Source: Microbacterium sp. LWS13-1.2 (GTDB lineage Bacteria > Actinomycetota > Actinomycetes > Actinomycetales > Microbacteriaceae). Taken from it: a stretch of 64,000 bases of DNA. The stretch spans positions 868,001 to 932,000 of the forward strand of contig NZ_CP151632.1 of the NCBI RefSeq assembly GCF_040144835.1, read 5' to 3'. The notes under the pieces were generated by a model that ran no database searches, was not told where the DNA came from, and saw nothing but the letters and a program-made list of their open reading frames with translations. Positions within the stretch are counted from its first letter, which is position 1; every line of letters begins with the position of its first letter. A program made the position numbers and the translations under genes. This document shows, piece by piece, positions 53,726 to 61,720 of this stretch.

Positions 53726-53776
53726 ACGTCAAGTATGCCTGACATGCACTGATCTGTAAAGATGCGGTTTACAGAT
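53722..53776 (-). promoter_or_regulatory. Leaderless promoter with two operator-like dyads
   Basis: GCATAC-N5-GTATGC (53722-53738) overlaps the start codon, and ATCTGTAAA-N7-TTTACAGAT (53752-53776) lies 27-51 nt upstream with perfect 9-bp arms. On the minus strand a CATACT -10 (53732-53737) ends 6 nt before the ATG. Both dyads would cover this promoter. Confidence 0.65.
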
Positions 53777-54062
53777 GTCTAAGAATGAGACCTTCACAGA
53801 TTGAATCGACCGCCAGTCGCGACGAGCCACGACCCTGCTCGCATCCGCAGTCCAGCGATCGCCGGACCCCGGGCCGGGCTTGCGGTAGTGAACGTAGTTC
53901 CTACTGCGATCCTGGACGATGAGCCTGCGCACGTGCCTCTATCTTGAGGGCATTGGAGCTTGACCCGCTTTCATACCTGAGTTGAGACGATGATCGTCTC
54001 GGAAGAAGTCCGTGAGATGCCTGCTGCCCCCACCCGCCGGAGTTTCGGCGTCGAGCCCTGGA
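53777..54062. other. 286-bp intergenic region of the island
   Basis: No gene is supported on either strand; the short frames present are low-complexity arginine-rich readings. It separates the cargo operon from the 3' end of the ketopantoate-reductase-like gene. Confidence 0.35.
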
Positions 54063-54986
54063 TCACCGATCGAGGCGGGGGGTGGGGATGCGAAGCCGGT
54101 GCGCTTCGCTCATCGTGTCGTCGAGGACGGCGCGTGCTTCGGCGGCGTGGGGATCGGTGTGCGCCGCGAGGCTCCTTTGCGCGATCGGAATCAGTCGAGT
54201 CGCCCATGCGATCATTGTCGCGGCGAGGAGCGGGTGTCGGTACGGGAGCATCGCCATGCGATGCTGTCCTAGGTCGACTCCTCGAGCCGTCAGCACGGGG
54301 ATCAGTTCGCGTGTCGTCAAGAAGGCGTCGCGGAAAGCTCGGCGGTCTCCGATCATGTTCGCCAATGACCCGCTGCGCAGCGCCTGGTTGAACATGCCGG
54401 CGTCGGCGATGAAGTGAAGCCAGAGCCACCCTCGCATGTCTTTCTGCTGGCGGGCGGTCAGGCCTGCCTGCCGGAAGGCGGTGAAGATCTCCTGCTCCTG
54501 TGGCCGGGGAGAGGCTCCCGTGGTGCCAATGATGACGGAGGGCATCATCGCGCCTCGCAGCACGCCGTCGTCGCCGTAACCGCCGCCCGCTAGCGGGAAC
54601 CCGAACACGACCCGATCGGACGGAAGTGGCGCGACGGCAGTGAGCGGTTCCGCCCACACGTTGCCGAGCACGAGAACCATCGCCTTTCCGAGTCGGGGCG
54701 CCAGGAACGCCGCTGCCTCTGCGAGGTGGTGGTGCCCGACGCTGAGCACGATCAGATCGAAGCCGTCGGTCTCATCAAGGGACTCGCGCAACGTGGTTCG
54801 GTACGACTCGCGAATCCGCCGGCCGAATGGCTTGTGGCGACCGTCGATCACATCCACCTGCACCATGTCGCCGTACTCCGCAACGCGTCCCGGACGCACG
54901 TAGAACTCGACATCGTGTCCTGCGGTCTGAAGCACGCGGCCATAGATCGTCGCGATCACTCCGCGACCGAACATCAGAATGCGCAT
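54063..54986 (-). CDS. Ketopantoate reductase-like (ApbA/PanE family) oxidoreductase
   Basis: A 307-residue protein with an N-terminal Rossmann domain, MRILMFGRGVIATIYGRVLQ, and EFYVRPGR after the second strand for NADPH. FDLIVLSVGHHHLAEAAAFL and VVFGFPLAGGGYGDDGVL are PanE-like, and the C-terminal helical domain begins LTARQQKDMRGWLWLHFIAD. The catalytic Lys of true PanE is not evident (QQKD may supply it), and such island-borne copies next to TetR genes are usually not involved in pantothenate synthesis. The ATG at 54986 has a GGAAGG site. It is divergent from a TetR gene. Confidence 0.85.
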   Translation of the reverse strand: MRILMFGRGVIATIYGRVLQTAGHDVEFYVRPGRVAEYGDMVQVDVIDGRHKPFGRRIRESYRTTLRESLDETDGFDLIVLSVGHHHLAEAAAFLAPRLGKAMVLVLGNVWAEPLTAVAPLPSDRVVFGFPLAGGGYGDDGVLRGAMMPSVIIGTTGASPRPQEQEIFTAFRQAGLTARQQKDMRGWLWLHFIADAGMFNQALRSGSLANMIGDRRAFRDAFLTTRELIPVLTARGVDLGQHRMAMLPYRHPLLAATMIAWATRLIPIAQRSLAAHTDPHAAEARAVLDDTMSEAHRLRIPTPRLDR

Positions 54987-55010
54987 GGCGGGTGTGCCTT
55001 CCCGTAAAAT

Positions 55011-55050
55011 GGAGCGTGTCTCCAATTAGAAGAATATGGAGACTGTCTCC
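55011..55050. promoter_or_regulatory. Twin TetR-type operators GGAGNNTGTCTCC
   Basis: GGAGCGTGTCTCC (55011-55023) and GGAGACTGTCTCC (55038-55050) lie 27 bp apart centre to centre in the 86-bp divergent region. The second is a perfect palindrome about its central T. They are placed to repress both the PanE-like and TetR genes. Confidence 0.7.
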
Positions 55051-55072
55051 GATTGTCGAAGGGGGGTTACGC

Positions 55073-55621
55073 GTGGCCGGGACGCGAGCGCTACGAGCAG
55101 ATGCACGCCGAAATAGAGACGCGATCGTGGCAGCCGCGCGTGAGGTGTTCGATCGTGACGAGCAGTTGCGTTTCGATGACTTCGCGGCGCGTGCCGGCGT
55201 GGGAGTGGGAACGCTCTACCGGCATTTCCCGACGCGGGAGGCGTTGGCGACGGCTGTCTACGAGGAGGAAGTCGCCGCACTCTGCGACGAGGCCCGCGAC
55301 CCGACTCGATCCGCCGATGAAAACCTCGGCGCCTTCTTGCGCGGTTTCGTTGAGTACGTCGTGGCACACAGCGGACTTGCCCGCAGGCTTGCAGCCGTCG
55401 TCGACCCGTCCGTGCAGGCCGACGGGGGCATCCAGCTCGAACGCACCGTCACTGAGCTTCTGACTCAGGCCGTCGTCGAAGGCGACGTACGCAGCGACGC
55501 GAGCGCGGGGGCGGTCATGGTCGTGCTGCACGGCATCGGGTCAGCAACCGACCGACCACACTGGATAGCGGAGTCGCGCGCGGCCGTGGAGATACTACTC
55601 GCTGGGCTCAGGGCTGCGTGA
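55073..55621 (+). CDS. TetR-family transcriptional regulator
   Basis: A 182-residue regulator. The HTH (about residues 8-55) reads ADARRNRDAIVAAAREVFDR, then FDDFAARAGVGVGTLYRHFP. The C-terminal domain resembles the SbtR-like group, FLRGFVEYVVAHSGLARRLA and VMVVLHGIGSATDRPHW. GTG 55073 follows AAGGGGGG at 6 nt; the open frame upstream overlaps the divergent gene. It should bind the twin operators and control the PanE-like gene. Confidence 0.88.
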   Translation: MAGTRALRADARRNRDAIVAAAREVFDRDEQLRFDDFAARAGVGVGTLYRHFPTREALATAVYEEEVAALCDEARDPTRSADENLGAFLRGFVEYVVAHSGLARRLAAVVDPSVQADGGIQLERTVTELLTQAVVEGDVRSDASAGAVMVVLHGIGSATDRPHWIAESRAAVEILLAGLRAA

Positions 55622-56000
55622 CACGGACCACGGCCTCGCGGAGCAGGACCCGTCGTCGGTCGTGATCGCTGCCGCGCTCTTGCGTCGTTGCGGTGTAGAC
55701 GCTGCTCGACGGTGACCAAGCCGAGGCCATGCTGATCAAGAGGATGAGCAGGTCGGCGGGGTCTGCCGGGCGCAGGCGGCCGGCTGCCTGCGCGGTAGCG
55801 ATCGCACGGAGCTTGTGCTCGTGTCGTGAACTGTTGAACCATCGGCCGTCGGGATGTTGCTCGAGTCGCGTCGAGGCGATAAGTCGCGAGAGTTCTGGAT
55901 GCTGAAGGTTGTGGTCGTAGACGCGGGCAGCCCAGCCGGGCAGGTCTTCGATGCCAAACGGAACACTGTCGGTGCTGGAGGGGCTGTTCGACGCGGTCAT
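55608..56000 (-). pseudogene. TetR-family regulator lacking its DNA-binding domain
   Basis: The 130 codons readable from ATG 56000 form the ligand-binding part of a TetR protein of the TetR_C_33/17930-like type: FGIEDLPGWAARVYDHNLQH, then LSRLIASTRLEQHPDGRWFN and LLILLISMASAWSPSS. The N-terminal HTH is absent, and the sequence before codon 10 abruptly changes into an integrase fragment near 56010. On the opposite strand at about 55971-56010 a frame reads LEGLFDAVIADR, which looks like the missing hinge helix, so a short inversion at the junction is possible. It overlaps the end of the preceding TetR gene by 14 bp. Confidence 0.6.
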
Positions 56001-56014
56001 CGCCGATCGGGTCG

Positions 56015-56179
56015 CTTCAGGAGATTCTTGGGCACGCGTCCATGGAAACCACCCGCGGGTATGTGCATCCCGATGACCGGCACCTCGCCTCTGCGGCGGA
56101 GCAGGCCAACGCGTTCCTCTCTCCCTCCGGGCAGAAGCGTCGGGCCGCCGGAAGCGCCTCCTCGACACGAGGCCTGTGA
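56015..56179 (+). pseudogene. C-terminal fragment of a second tyrosine integrase
   Basis: The last 54 codons of an integrase remain: LQEILGHASMETTRGYVHPD, then DRHLASAAEQANAFLSPSGQ. They match residues 356-409 of the intact integrase encoded at 57107-58336 nearly residue for residue, including the His and the Tyr nucleophile. Everything before is missing. Downstream sequence (GTTCTGGTCCCCTT) also matches that beyond the intact gene. This is the scar of an earlier related element. Confidence 0.8.
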
Positions 56180-56329
56180 TGCCGAGCCATAGGCCGGTGG
56201 AGCTGCGACGAGCGGTTCTGGTCCCCTTATCCGCACCGAGGACTGAACGTCCAGACGCCTCCTGGCCCACCTGCCTGCCACAGCGAGCCCCGGCATGACC
56301 GGGCACGCAAGAGCAGACAGGAGCACCGC

Positions 56330-56914
56330 ATGTCCGATACCCCACACGAGGACGCCGCCCTGGACGAGGTTCCCGGCCCGGACCTGGACGACACCGACGA
56401 CGACTTCGAGGGCCCACTGGTCGCCGAGCCACCGCACCCGATCAATTGGAACCTGCTGAACGCCTACGACGCCGAGGTCGAGTGGCTGGAACTCAACAGA
56501 TGGGTGGACTGGCTCAGACACACCTACGGCCTGCCCGCCTCCGTCATCCCGCCGGCATGGCATACCCATCCTGAGTTGCTGTGGGAACTGTCCGCGTTGC
56601 ACCTGCATTGGCTCTGCGCCTACGACCCCGAGCAAAACGGGTCCGCACCGCTCGGCTGGCACCGCGACTTCGCCGACGCCCGCCAGCGCCTCCGCGAATG
56701 GGTGGCGGCGTCGGGCACCAAACTCGACCACGACCGGACCACCAGGCAGACCGTCTGGCCCGGGGAGGAACCCGCTGGCCCGATCGAAGACGTCCCGATC
56801 ATTGACCGCGACGCCGAGTTCGTGGAGTTCGTCATGGCCGACGTCCAGGCCCGCCGCGAAGCGGAGGACGCGTTCTACCGCGACCTCGACCCCGACACCG
56901 GGGAAGTGTCATGA
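56330..56914 (+). CDS. DUF4913-family protein
   Basis: A 194-residue acidic protein. The conserved core (about 40-125) reads AEVEWLELNRWVDWLRHTYG, then VIPPAWHTHPELLWELSALH and GSAPLGWHRDFADARQRLRE, the DUF4913 pattern. These proteins are common on actinobacterial integrative elements, beside excisionase and integrase genes; their role is unknown but may concern element maintenance. The stop overlaps the ATG of the next gene by 4 bp. Confidence 0.85.
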   Translation: MSDTPHEDAALDEVPGPDLDDTDDDFEGPLVAEPPHPINWNLLNAYDAEVEWLELNRWVDWLRHTYGLPASVIPPAWHTHPELLWELSALHLHWLCAYDPEQNGSAPLGWHRDFADARQRLREWVAASGTKLDHDRTTRQTVWPGEEPAGPIEDVPIIDRDAEFVEFVMADVQARREAEDAFYRDLDPDTGEVS

Positions 56915-57123
56915 GTGGCGACGGAACGCTCGTGGTGTCGCCCCTGATGCACAGCCGTGAGGTGGCCGCGTATTTGAAGGTGTCGGAGTCCACGCTGTCG
57001 CGGTGGCGGTCGGCTGGCACGGGACCGCCGTTCCTGCGGCTCGGCGGAATCGCCCGGTATCGGCTCGATGCCGTGAACCGCTGGCTTGGCGAGATGGAAC
57101 ACGACCATGCCCCGGAGAGCTGA
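56911..57123 (+). CDS. AlpA/MerR-like HTH protein, probable excisionase
   Basis: A 70-residue HTH_17-type protein: MHSREVAAYLKVSESTLSRW, then GPPFLRLGGIARYRLDAVNR. This winged HTH is typical of recombination directionality factors encoded directly before an integrase. Its ATG overlaps the DUF4913 stop by 4 bp and its end overlaps the integrase start by 17 bp, so all three form one operon and are probably needed for excision. Confidence 0.85.
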   Translation: MSGDGTLVVSPLMHSREVAAYLKVSESTLSRWRSAGTGPPFLRLGGIARYRLDAVNRWLGEMEHDHAPES

Positions 57124-58336
57124 GCCGCAGCCGGCCGCTGAGCCCAAACCGGTGCCGCCGATCGGGGTGAAGGTCTCCACCGACATGGAGCGTCGCTCCT
57201 ACGGCATCCGTGCCCGCGCCCGGTGGACTGACCCCACCACCAAACGGCGTGTGATCCGCTCGGAGATCGTGCGGGACGAGACAGCTGCGCACGAGTTCTT
57301 CGACCAGCTCCGCAGCTCTGCGACCAAGGGCATCGACGTGTCCGTGACGCTGCTGGAGTTCGTCACCTCCATCGGCGACAGGTGGGCACGGGGCCTGGAC
57401 CCGACCTCGACTGCCGACACCTACGGGCATGGGCTGCGACTGCGCGTGCTGCCCGCGCTCGGTCACCTGCCCGTCACTCAGATCACCGCGGGCATAATCG
57501 ACCGAACCATCGACGAGTGGGAGAAGCGGCACGGGGCGTCCACGATCAAGAACACCATCGCTCCGCTGGTGCGGGTGCTGGACGAGGCGGTGCGCGATGG
57601 GCTGCTGACCATCAACCCGGCGAAGAACCGCGCCAAGCGGAGCCTGAACCGCAACGCCTTCCGCGGACAGTCGGCCGAGCAGGCCTCCCCTCGGGCGCAT
57701 GCGATCCCGGCCATGAAGACCCTCAACCGGCTCGCGCGAGCGTGCGGCAAGGTGCACCAGTCCTACAGCGACTTCGTGATGCTCGCCGCGCTGCTGGCGG
57801 CCCGGTCCTCGGAGGTGTCCGGGTTGCAGGTCGGGGACGTGGGCTTCGGCAAGAACCTCGTCGTGATCCGTCGGCAGGTCTTTCCTGGCAAGGGCGGTCT
57901 GGTGACCAAGCCGACCAAGAGCCGCAAAGAACGGCGTGTGCCGATTCTCGAACCGCTCCGGCCCGTGCTGGAACGCCTCACCGAGGGCAAGGAGCCTGAG
58001 GATCAACTGTTCGTCGGGCCGAAGGGCGGCATCCTCACCACCGCGACCGTTCGCGATGCCACGAACTGGGACGGCATCGTCGCGAAACTCGGGCTGCCCG
58101 ACCTCACCCGGCACGGCCTGCGCCACACCGGGGCGACCTGGATGGCCGACGCCGGCATCCCGCTGCATGTGCTCCAAGAAATCCTCGGGCACGCCTCGAT
58201 GGAGACGACCCGCGGCTACCTGCATCCCGACGACCGCCACCTCGCGTCGGCGGCCGAGCAGGCCAACGCCTTTCTGTCCGCCGCGGGGCAGCGCAGGCAA
58301 GCCCGCCGCAGCAGCCCTGCGGCCAGGGCTCTGTGA
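57107..58336 (+). CDS. int: Tyrosine-recombinase integrase of the island
   Basis: A 409-residue site-specific recombinase. The N-terminal arm-binding region (about 20-75) is followed by a core-binding SAM-like domain (about 85-180, WARGLDPTSTADTYGHGLRL) and the catalytic domain (about 200-390). Active-site residues are Arg233 in AARSSEVSG, His336 and Arg339 in RHGLRHTG, His362 in LGHASMETT and nucleophile Tyr371 in TRGYLHPDD. The gene lies at the right end of the element, 207 nt from the carried tRNA-Pro, the normal position for an integrase using a tRNA site. ATG 57107 gives the usual length; an ATG 7 codons upstream is possible. Confidence 0.93.
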   Translation: MPRRAEPQPAAEPKPVPPIGVKVSTDMERRSYGIRARARWTDPTTKRRVIRSEIVRDETAAHEFFDQLRSSATKGIDVSVTLLEFVTSIGDRWARGLDPTSTADTYGHGLRLRVLPALGHLPVTQITAGIIDRTIDEWEKRHGASTIKNTIAPLVRVLDEAVRDGLLTINPAKNRAKRSLNRNAFRGQSAEQASPRAHAIPAMKTLNRLARACGKVHQSYSDFVMLAALLAARSSEVSGLQVGDVGFGKNLVVIRRQVFPGKGGLVTKPTKSRKERRVPILEPLRPVLERLTEGKEPEDQLFVGPKGGILTTATVRDATNWDGIVAKLGLPDLTRHGLRHTGATWMADAGIPLHVLQEILGHASMETTRGYLHPDDRHLASAAEQANAFLSAAGQRRQARRSSPAARAL

Positions 58337-58503
58337 TGCGCTGTGGAGCCGGGAGGAGTGGTCACCCAGGCGTTCTGGTCCCCTTTTGGTCCCCTTGTCC
58401 ACAGGAAGCGGGTTCGAGGCGGTCCGACCGTCGCAAGCGACCTGTCGACACAGCGCCAGGGGGACCAGAGGGGGACAACAGAAAACGACCCCCGGACATG
58501 ATG

Positions 58504-58540
58504 AAGCCCAGGCGAGAAACCTACTCTCACCTGGGCTTTT
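58504..58540 (-). terminator. Hairpin downstream of the island-borne tRNA-Pro
   Basis: AAGCCCAGG (58504-58512) pairs with CCTGGGCTT (58530-58538). It starts 6 nt beyond the tRNA 3' end on the minus strand, the same arrangement as the hairpin after the split resident tRNA, but with a different sequence. On the plus strand it ends in TTTT and may also terminate integrase transcription. Confidence 0.7.
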
Positions 58541-58543
58541 ACG

Positions 58544-58617
58544 TCGGGCTGACAGGATTTGAACCTGCGACCCCCTGACCCCCAGTCAGGTGCGCTACCA
58601 AGCTGCGCCACAGCCCG
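58544..58617 (-). tRNA. tRNA-Pro(GGG), intact, carried by the integrative element
   Basis: A 74-nt cloverleaf on the minus strand: acceptor CGGGCTG/CAGCCCG, D stem GCGC with AGCTTGGTA loop, anticodon stem CCTGA/TCAGG with loop CTGGGGG (anticodon GGG, reads CCC), T arm GCAGG-TTCAAAT-CCTGT, discriminator A and no encoded CCA. It differs from the interrupted resident tRNA at paired positions of the acceptor and anticodon stems (compensating changes), so it is a different lineage of the same isoacceptor. It lies 44 nt downstream of the resident 5' half, in the same direction, so the resident promoter can drive it. Confidence 0.95.
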
Positions 58618-58661
58618 TGGCATTGATATTCAGTTGTTCAGGCCGACCAGAGCGGGGTAAA

Positions 58662-58708
<47 letters not shown>

Positions 58709-58827
58709 ATGCCCTCGCTTGCGCGCGGACAACTCCCCCATCCTACCCGTTCTGCGGACACCCCGCGAACCGGCGTACGCCCGGGCGTGGCATCCGTCCG
58801 TCCGTTGCCGGTGTCGGCGGGACGGAC

Positions 58828-58833
58828 TAGCGT
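58828..58833 (+). promoter_or_regulatory. -10 element TAGCGT of a leaderless promoter
   Basis: TAGCGT ends 6 nt before the ATG at 58840 and no ribosome binding site intervenes. This is the same geometry as at 5312, 53737 and 60643. Confidence 0.5.
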
Positions 58834-58839
58834 CACGGG

Positions 58840-59427
58840 ATGACCACGATCACCATCGAGCCGGCCACCGCAGATCGCTTCGACGACGCGCAGCACGCGC
58901 TGAGCGGCGGCGGCGACGGATACGGCTGCCAGTGCCAGTGGTGGATGATGCCGAACAGCGAGTGGCAGAAGACGTCGCGGCCGGAGCGCGAGGGGCGGCT
59001 GCGCGACGAGATCGACGCCGGGCCGCCACCGGCACTCATCGCCTACGTCGACGGCGAGGCCGCGGGCTGGGTGCGGGTCGGTCCCCGCACGCGCCAGGTG
59101 CGCATCGGCCGCACGCGCAATTTCATCGCACACTCCGAAGAGCCGTGGGATGACGACTCGGTGTGGACGGTGAGCTGCTTCGTGGTCCGCAAAGACCACC
59201 GCAAGCGGGGCCTCAATGCGCGCCTCCTCGACGCGGCGATCGACTACGCCCGCACCGGCGGAGCACGCGTCATCGAGGCCTACCCACTGGATCCCGGCGC
59301 AGGCAAGAAGATCCCGGTCAACGACCTGTACCACGGCGTGCTGTCCACGTTCGAGGATGCCGGCTTCCGCGAGGTCGCCCGACCGCAGCCCCACCTCGCG
59401 ATCGTCTCCCTCGATCTCGCGAGCTGA
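58840..59427 (+). CDS. GNAT-family N-acetyltransferase
   Basis: A 195-residue acetyltransferase. The acetyl-CoA site is in VWTVSCFVVRKDHRKRGLNA, with the RxxGxx-like HRKRGLNARLL, followed by DAAIDYARTGGARVIEAYPL. LYHGVLSTFEDAGFREVARP is the usual C-terminal GNAT strand and helix. The N terminus has an unusual Cys/Trp-rich patch, YGCQCQWWMM, seen in a subfamily of small actinobacterial acetyltransferases. The substrate is unknown. Transcription appears leaderless. Confidence 0.88.
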   Translation: MTTITIEPATADRFDDAQHALSGGGDGYGCQCQWWMMPNSEWQKTSRPEREGRLRDEIDAGPPPALIAYVDGEAAGWVRVGPRTRQVRIGRTRNFIAHSEEPWDDDSVWTVSCFVVRKDHRKRGLNARLLDAAIDYARTGGARVIEAYPLDPGAGKKIPVNDLYHGVLSTFEDAGFREVARPQPHLAIVSLDLAS

Positions 59428-59452
59428 CCGCGGCTCGCGGCATCCGGCGCGG

Positions 59453-60631
59453 TCAGCCGGCGGCGACGCGTTCCCGGCGGATCCGATCCACCTCGAGCAC
59501 GACGACCACCCCGGCGAGAAGAACCGCCGCCACGACGTACTCCGACGACGGCAGCAGGCCGCTCAGCACGATCAGCACCGCCCCGGTGAGGACGGCCGCG
59601 GAGGCCCAGCGCGACAGCGCGCCGCGCAGCAGCACGAGCCACGACGCCGCCACCACGATCGCGATCGGCAGCGTCAGGGCGAGGCCCGCGATCTCGGGCG
59701 ACACCTCGGTGTGGCCGGTGATCTCGTCGATCTCGACCTCGACACCCGCCGACACGGCGCCCACCGCCGCGAAGATCACGTAATGGAGGTACCCGAACCG
59801 GAACCCGGACCGCATGCTATCGAGCCGGCTCTGCTGCTCGCGGGCGAAGTAGACCCACCAGATGCCGGCCGTCACCACGATCCCCGAGATCGCGAGCGTC
59901 ACGAGCTCCGACACATGCTCGCCCTCGCCGAGCGCATCGAAGATCGCGTTGGCCGATGCCAGCAGGCTCTCGCCGAGCAGCAGCAGCGTGAAGAGCCCGT
60001 AGCGCTCGGCGATGTGATGCGGGTGCCAGCGCGTGCGGCCGGCGGACTCGCCCCACACCGGCAGCAGCAGCTCGAGCAGTACCAGCACGAAGAAGGTCCA
60101 GAACTGCCACTCCGGGTCGAGCAGGTAGATGCGCGCAAGCCACAACACCTGCACCACCGTCACACCGAGAGCCATCCGCAGCGCCGTGCGGCGGGACTGC
60201 GGATCGGATGCCGCCGCCCGCAGCCACTGCACCACCATCGCCAGTCGCATGATGACGTAGCCCCATGTCACCACGACGTAGTCGAACTCGACCATCGCGT
60301 CGTGCACGCCGGCCGCAAGCACCAGCACGCCGCCCACCTGCACGATCGTCAGCACGCGGTACAGCCAGTCGTCGGTGTCGAACGCGGACGAGAACCACGT
60401 GAAGTTCATCCACGCCCACCAGATCGCGAAGAACACCATCAGGTACGAGAGCACGCCCTGACCGACATGATCCTCACTGATGAGGTGATGCAGGTTCTGC
60501 GACGCCTGCGACACGGCGACGACGAACACGAGGTCGAACAACAGCTCGAGCGGCGTCGACGCGCGGTGCGCCGCCCCAGTGTCGCGGGCGGACATGCGAA
60601 CGAGCCCCATCCGGGCCAGCACATCAGTCAT
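59453..60631 (-). CDS. ltrA: Low temperature requirement protein A (LtrA) family membrane protein
   Basis: A 392-residue polytopic membrane protein with about eleven helices. It opens with HRASTPLELLFDLVFVVAVS, the LtrA signature, and continues WWAWMNFTWFSSAFDTDDWL, then HHIAERYGLFTLLLLGESLL. The family was named from a Listeria mutant unable to grow in the cold, but its biochemical function is unknown. I start at ATG 60631, 6 nt after a CATAAT -10, suggesting a leaderless transcript. It is divergent from the YhhN-family gene. Confidence 0.9.
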   Translation of the reverse strand: MTDVLARMGLVRMSARDTGAAHRASTPLELLFDLVFVVAVSQASQNLHHLISEDHVGQGVLSYLMVFFAIWWAWMNFTWFSSAFDTDDWLYRVLTIVQVGGVLVLAAGVHDAMVEFDYVVVTWGYVIMRLAMVVQWLRAAASDPQSRRTALRMALGVTVVQVLWLARIYLLDPEWQFWTFFVLVLLELLLPVWGESAGRTRWHPHHIAERYGLFTLLLLGESLLASANAIFDALGEGEHVSELVTLAISGIVVTAGIWWVYFAREQQSRLDSMRSGFRFGYLHYVIFAAVGAVSAGVEVEIDEITGHTEVSPEIAGLALTLPIAIVVAASWLVLLRGALSRWASAAVLTGAVLIVLSGLLPSSEYVVAAVLLAGVVVVLEVDRIRRERVAAG

Positions 60632-60637
60632 GCGACG

Positions 60638-60643
60638 ATTATG
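60638..60643 (-). promoter_or_regulatory. -10 element CATAAT of a leaderless promoter for ltrA
   Basis: On the minus strand CATAAT is followed by exactly 6 nt and then the ATG at 60631; there is no ribosome binding site in between. Confidence 0.5.
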
Positions 60644-60668
60644 GTTGCCCTGCGCGTCGAGGAGGATC

Positions 60669-61346
60669 ATGCGTCGGCTGTGGATCGGGTTCGTGCCCTA
60701 CATCGCGGTGTCGATCGTGCATGTGGCGGCGCTCGCGGTCGGTGCGACCGCGGTCGCACCGCCGACCAAGCTCGCACTCATGCCGCTCCTCGCCCTCGCG
60801 GTCGTCTGGGGCGCGCGCGGATCCGGCTGGACGCGCGCCCACACCCTGCTCGTGGTCGCGATCGGGCTCTCGTGGCTGGGCGACGGCGCGGGCACGTTCG
60901 TGCCGTGGCTGCCGACCGTGCCGATGATGCTGCTCTTCTTCGGACTCGCCCACCTCTGCTACATCTGGCTGTTCTGGCGGATGCTCGCGGTCCGGCGCGT
61001 GCCGCCGTGGGCGGCTGTCTACGCCGTCTGGTGGATCGCGCTCCTCGCGGTGCTGTGGCCGCATCTCGGCGGCCTCGCCGTCGCCGTCGCGCTCTACGGG
61101 CTCGTGCTGGGCGGCACGGCGGTCGCGGCATCCCGGTGCCACCCGCTCATCGTGTGGGGAGGCGTGTTCTTCCTCGCGTCCGACTCGGTGCTCGCGTTCC
61201 GGCTGTTCGTGCCCGACGCGATGCCGGACTGGACGAGTCCCCTCGTCATGCTCACGTACTGCCTCGGCCAGGGCCTCATCGCCGCAGGCGTGCTCGTCGG
61301 CGTCCGCGAACGGCGCACGGCGGAGGAACCGGCGGTGACGAGATGA
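60669..61346 (+). CDS. YhhN-family (lysoplasmalogenase-like) membrane protein
   Basis: A 225-residue protein with eight hydrophobic helices. GLSWLGDGAGTF and FFLASDSVLAFRLFVP carry the two conserved Asp motifs of the YhhN/TMEM86 family, whose mammalian member is a lysoplasmalogenase. Bacterial members are poorly studied but probably hydrolyse the vinyl ether of lysoplasmalogens or related lipids. The ATG at 60669 has a GAGGAGG site. The stop overlaps the start of the S4-domain gene (ATGA). Confidence 0.88.
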   Translation: MRRLWIGFVPYIAVSIVHVAALAVGATAVAPPTKLALMPLLALAVVWGARGSGWTRAHTLLVVAIGLSWLGDGAGTFVPWLPTVPMMLLFFGLAHLCYIWLFWRMLAVRRVPPWAAVYAVWWIALLAVLWPHLGGLAVAVALYGLVLGGTAVAASRCHPLIVWGGVFFLASDSVLAFRLFVPDAMPDWTSPLVMLTYCLGQGLIAAGVLVGVRERRTAEEPAVTR

Positions 61347-61720
61347 CGGATGCCTCGACCGCCGGCAAGGCGGTGCGCGTCGACGCCTGGCTCTGGGCGG
61401 TGCGCATCTACAAGACCCGCTCGGCCGCGACCACCGCCTGCCGAGCCGGGCACGTGCGCGTCGGCGGCGAGCGCGCGAAGGCGGCCCAGCCGGTGCGGAT
61501 CGGCGACGAGATCCGCGTGCGCATCGACGGGTTCGACCGGATGCTCGTCGTGAAGCAGCCGATCTCCAAGCGGGTCGGCGCCCCGCTGGTCCCCACCGCG
61601 ATGGAGGACCGCACCCCACCACGCGACCCCACGCCGATCATGGCGCAGCGCGACCGCGGCGCGGGGCGCCCGACCAAGCGCGAGCGCCGGGAGATCGATC
61701 GCCTTCGGGGACGCGAGTGA
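61343..61720 (+). CDS. S4-domain RNA-binding protein (Hsp15-like)
   Basis: A 125-residue protein. The S4 domain occupies about residues 11-75: VRVDAWLWAVRIYKTRSAAT, AGHVRVGGERAKAAQPVRIG and VRIDGFDRMLVVKQPISKRV. The tail is basic (GRPTKRERREIDRLRGRE). Hsp15 binds stalled 50S subunits carrying nascent chains and frees them for reuse. It is translationally coupled to the YhhN gene. Its last 83 bp are also the 3' end of a gene on the other strand. Confidence 0.9.
   Translation: MTDASTAGKAVRVDAWLWAVRIYKTRSAATTACRAGHVRVGGERAKAAQPVRIGDEIRVRIDGFDRMLVVKQPISKRVGAPLVPTAMEDRTPPRDPTPIMAQRDRGAGRPTKRERREIDRLRGRE

Noticed and set aside
59216..61342. Long plus-strand frame in front of the S4-domain gene
   Set aside because: Only the last 126 codons (61343-61720) are real; the rest is antisense to ltrA or out of frame with the acetyltransferase and YhhN genes.
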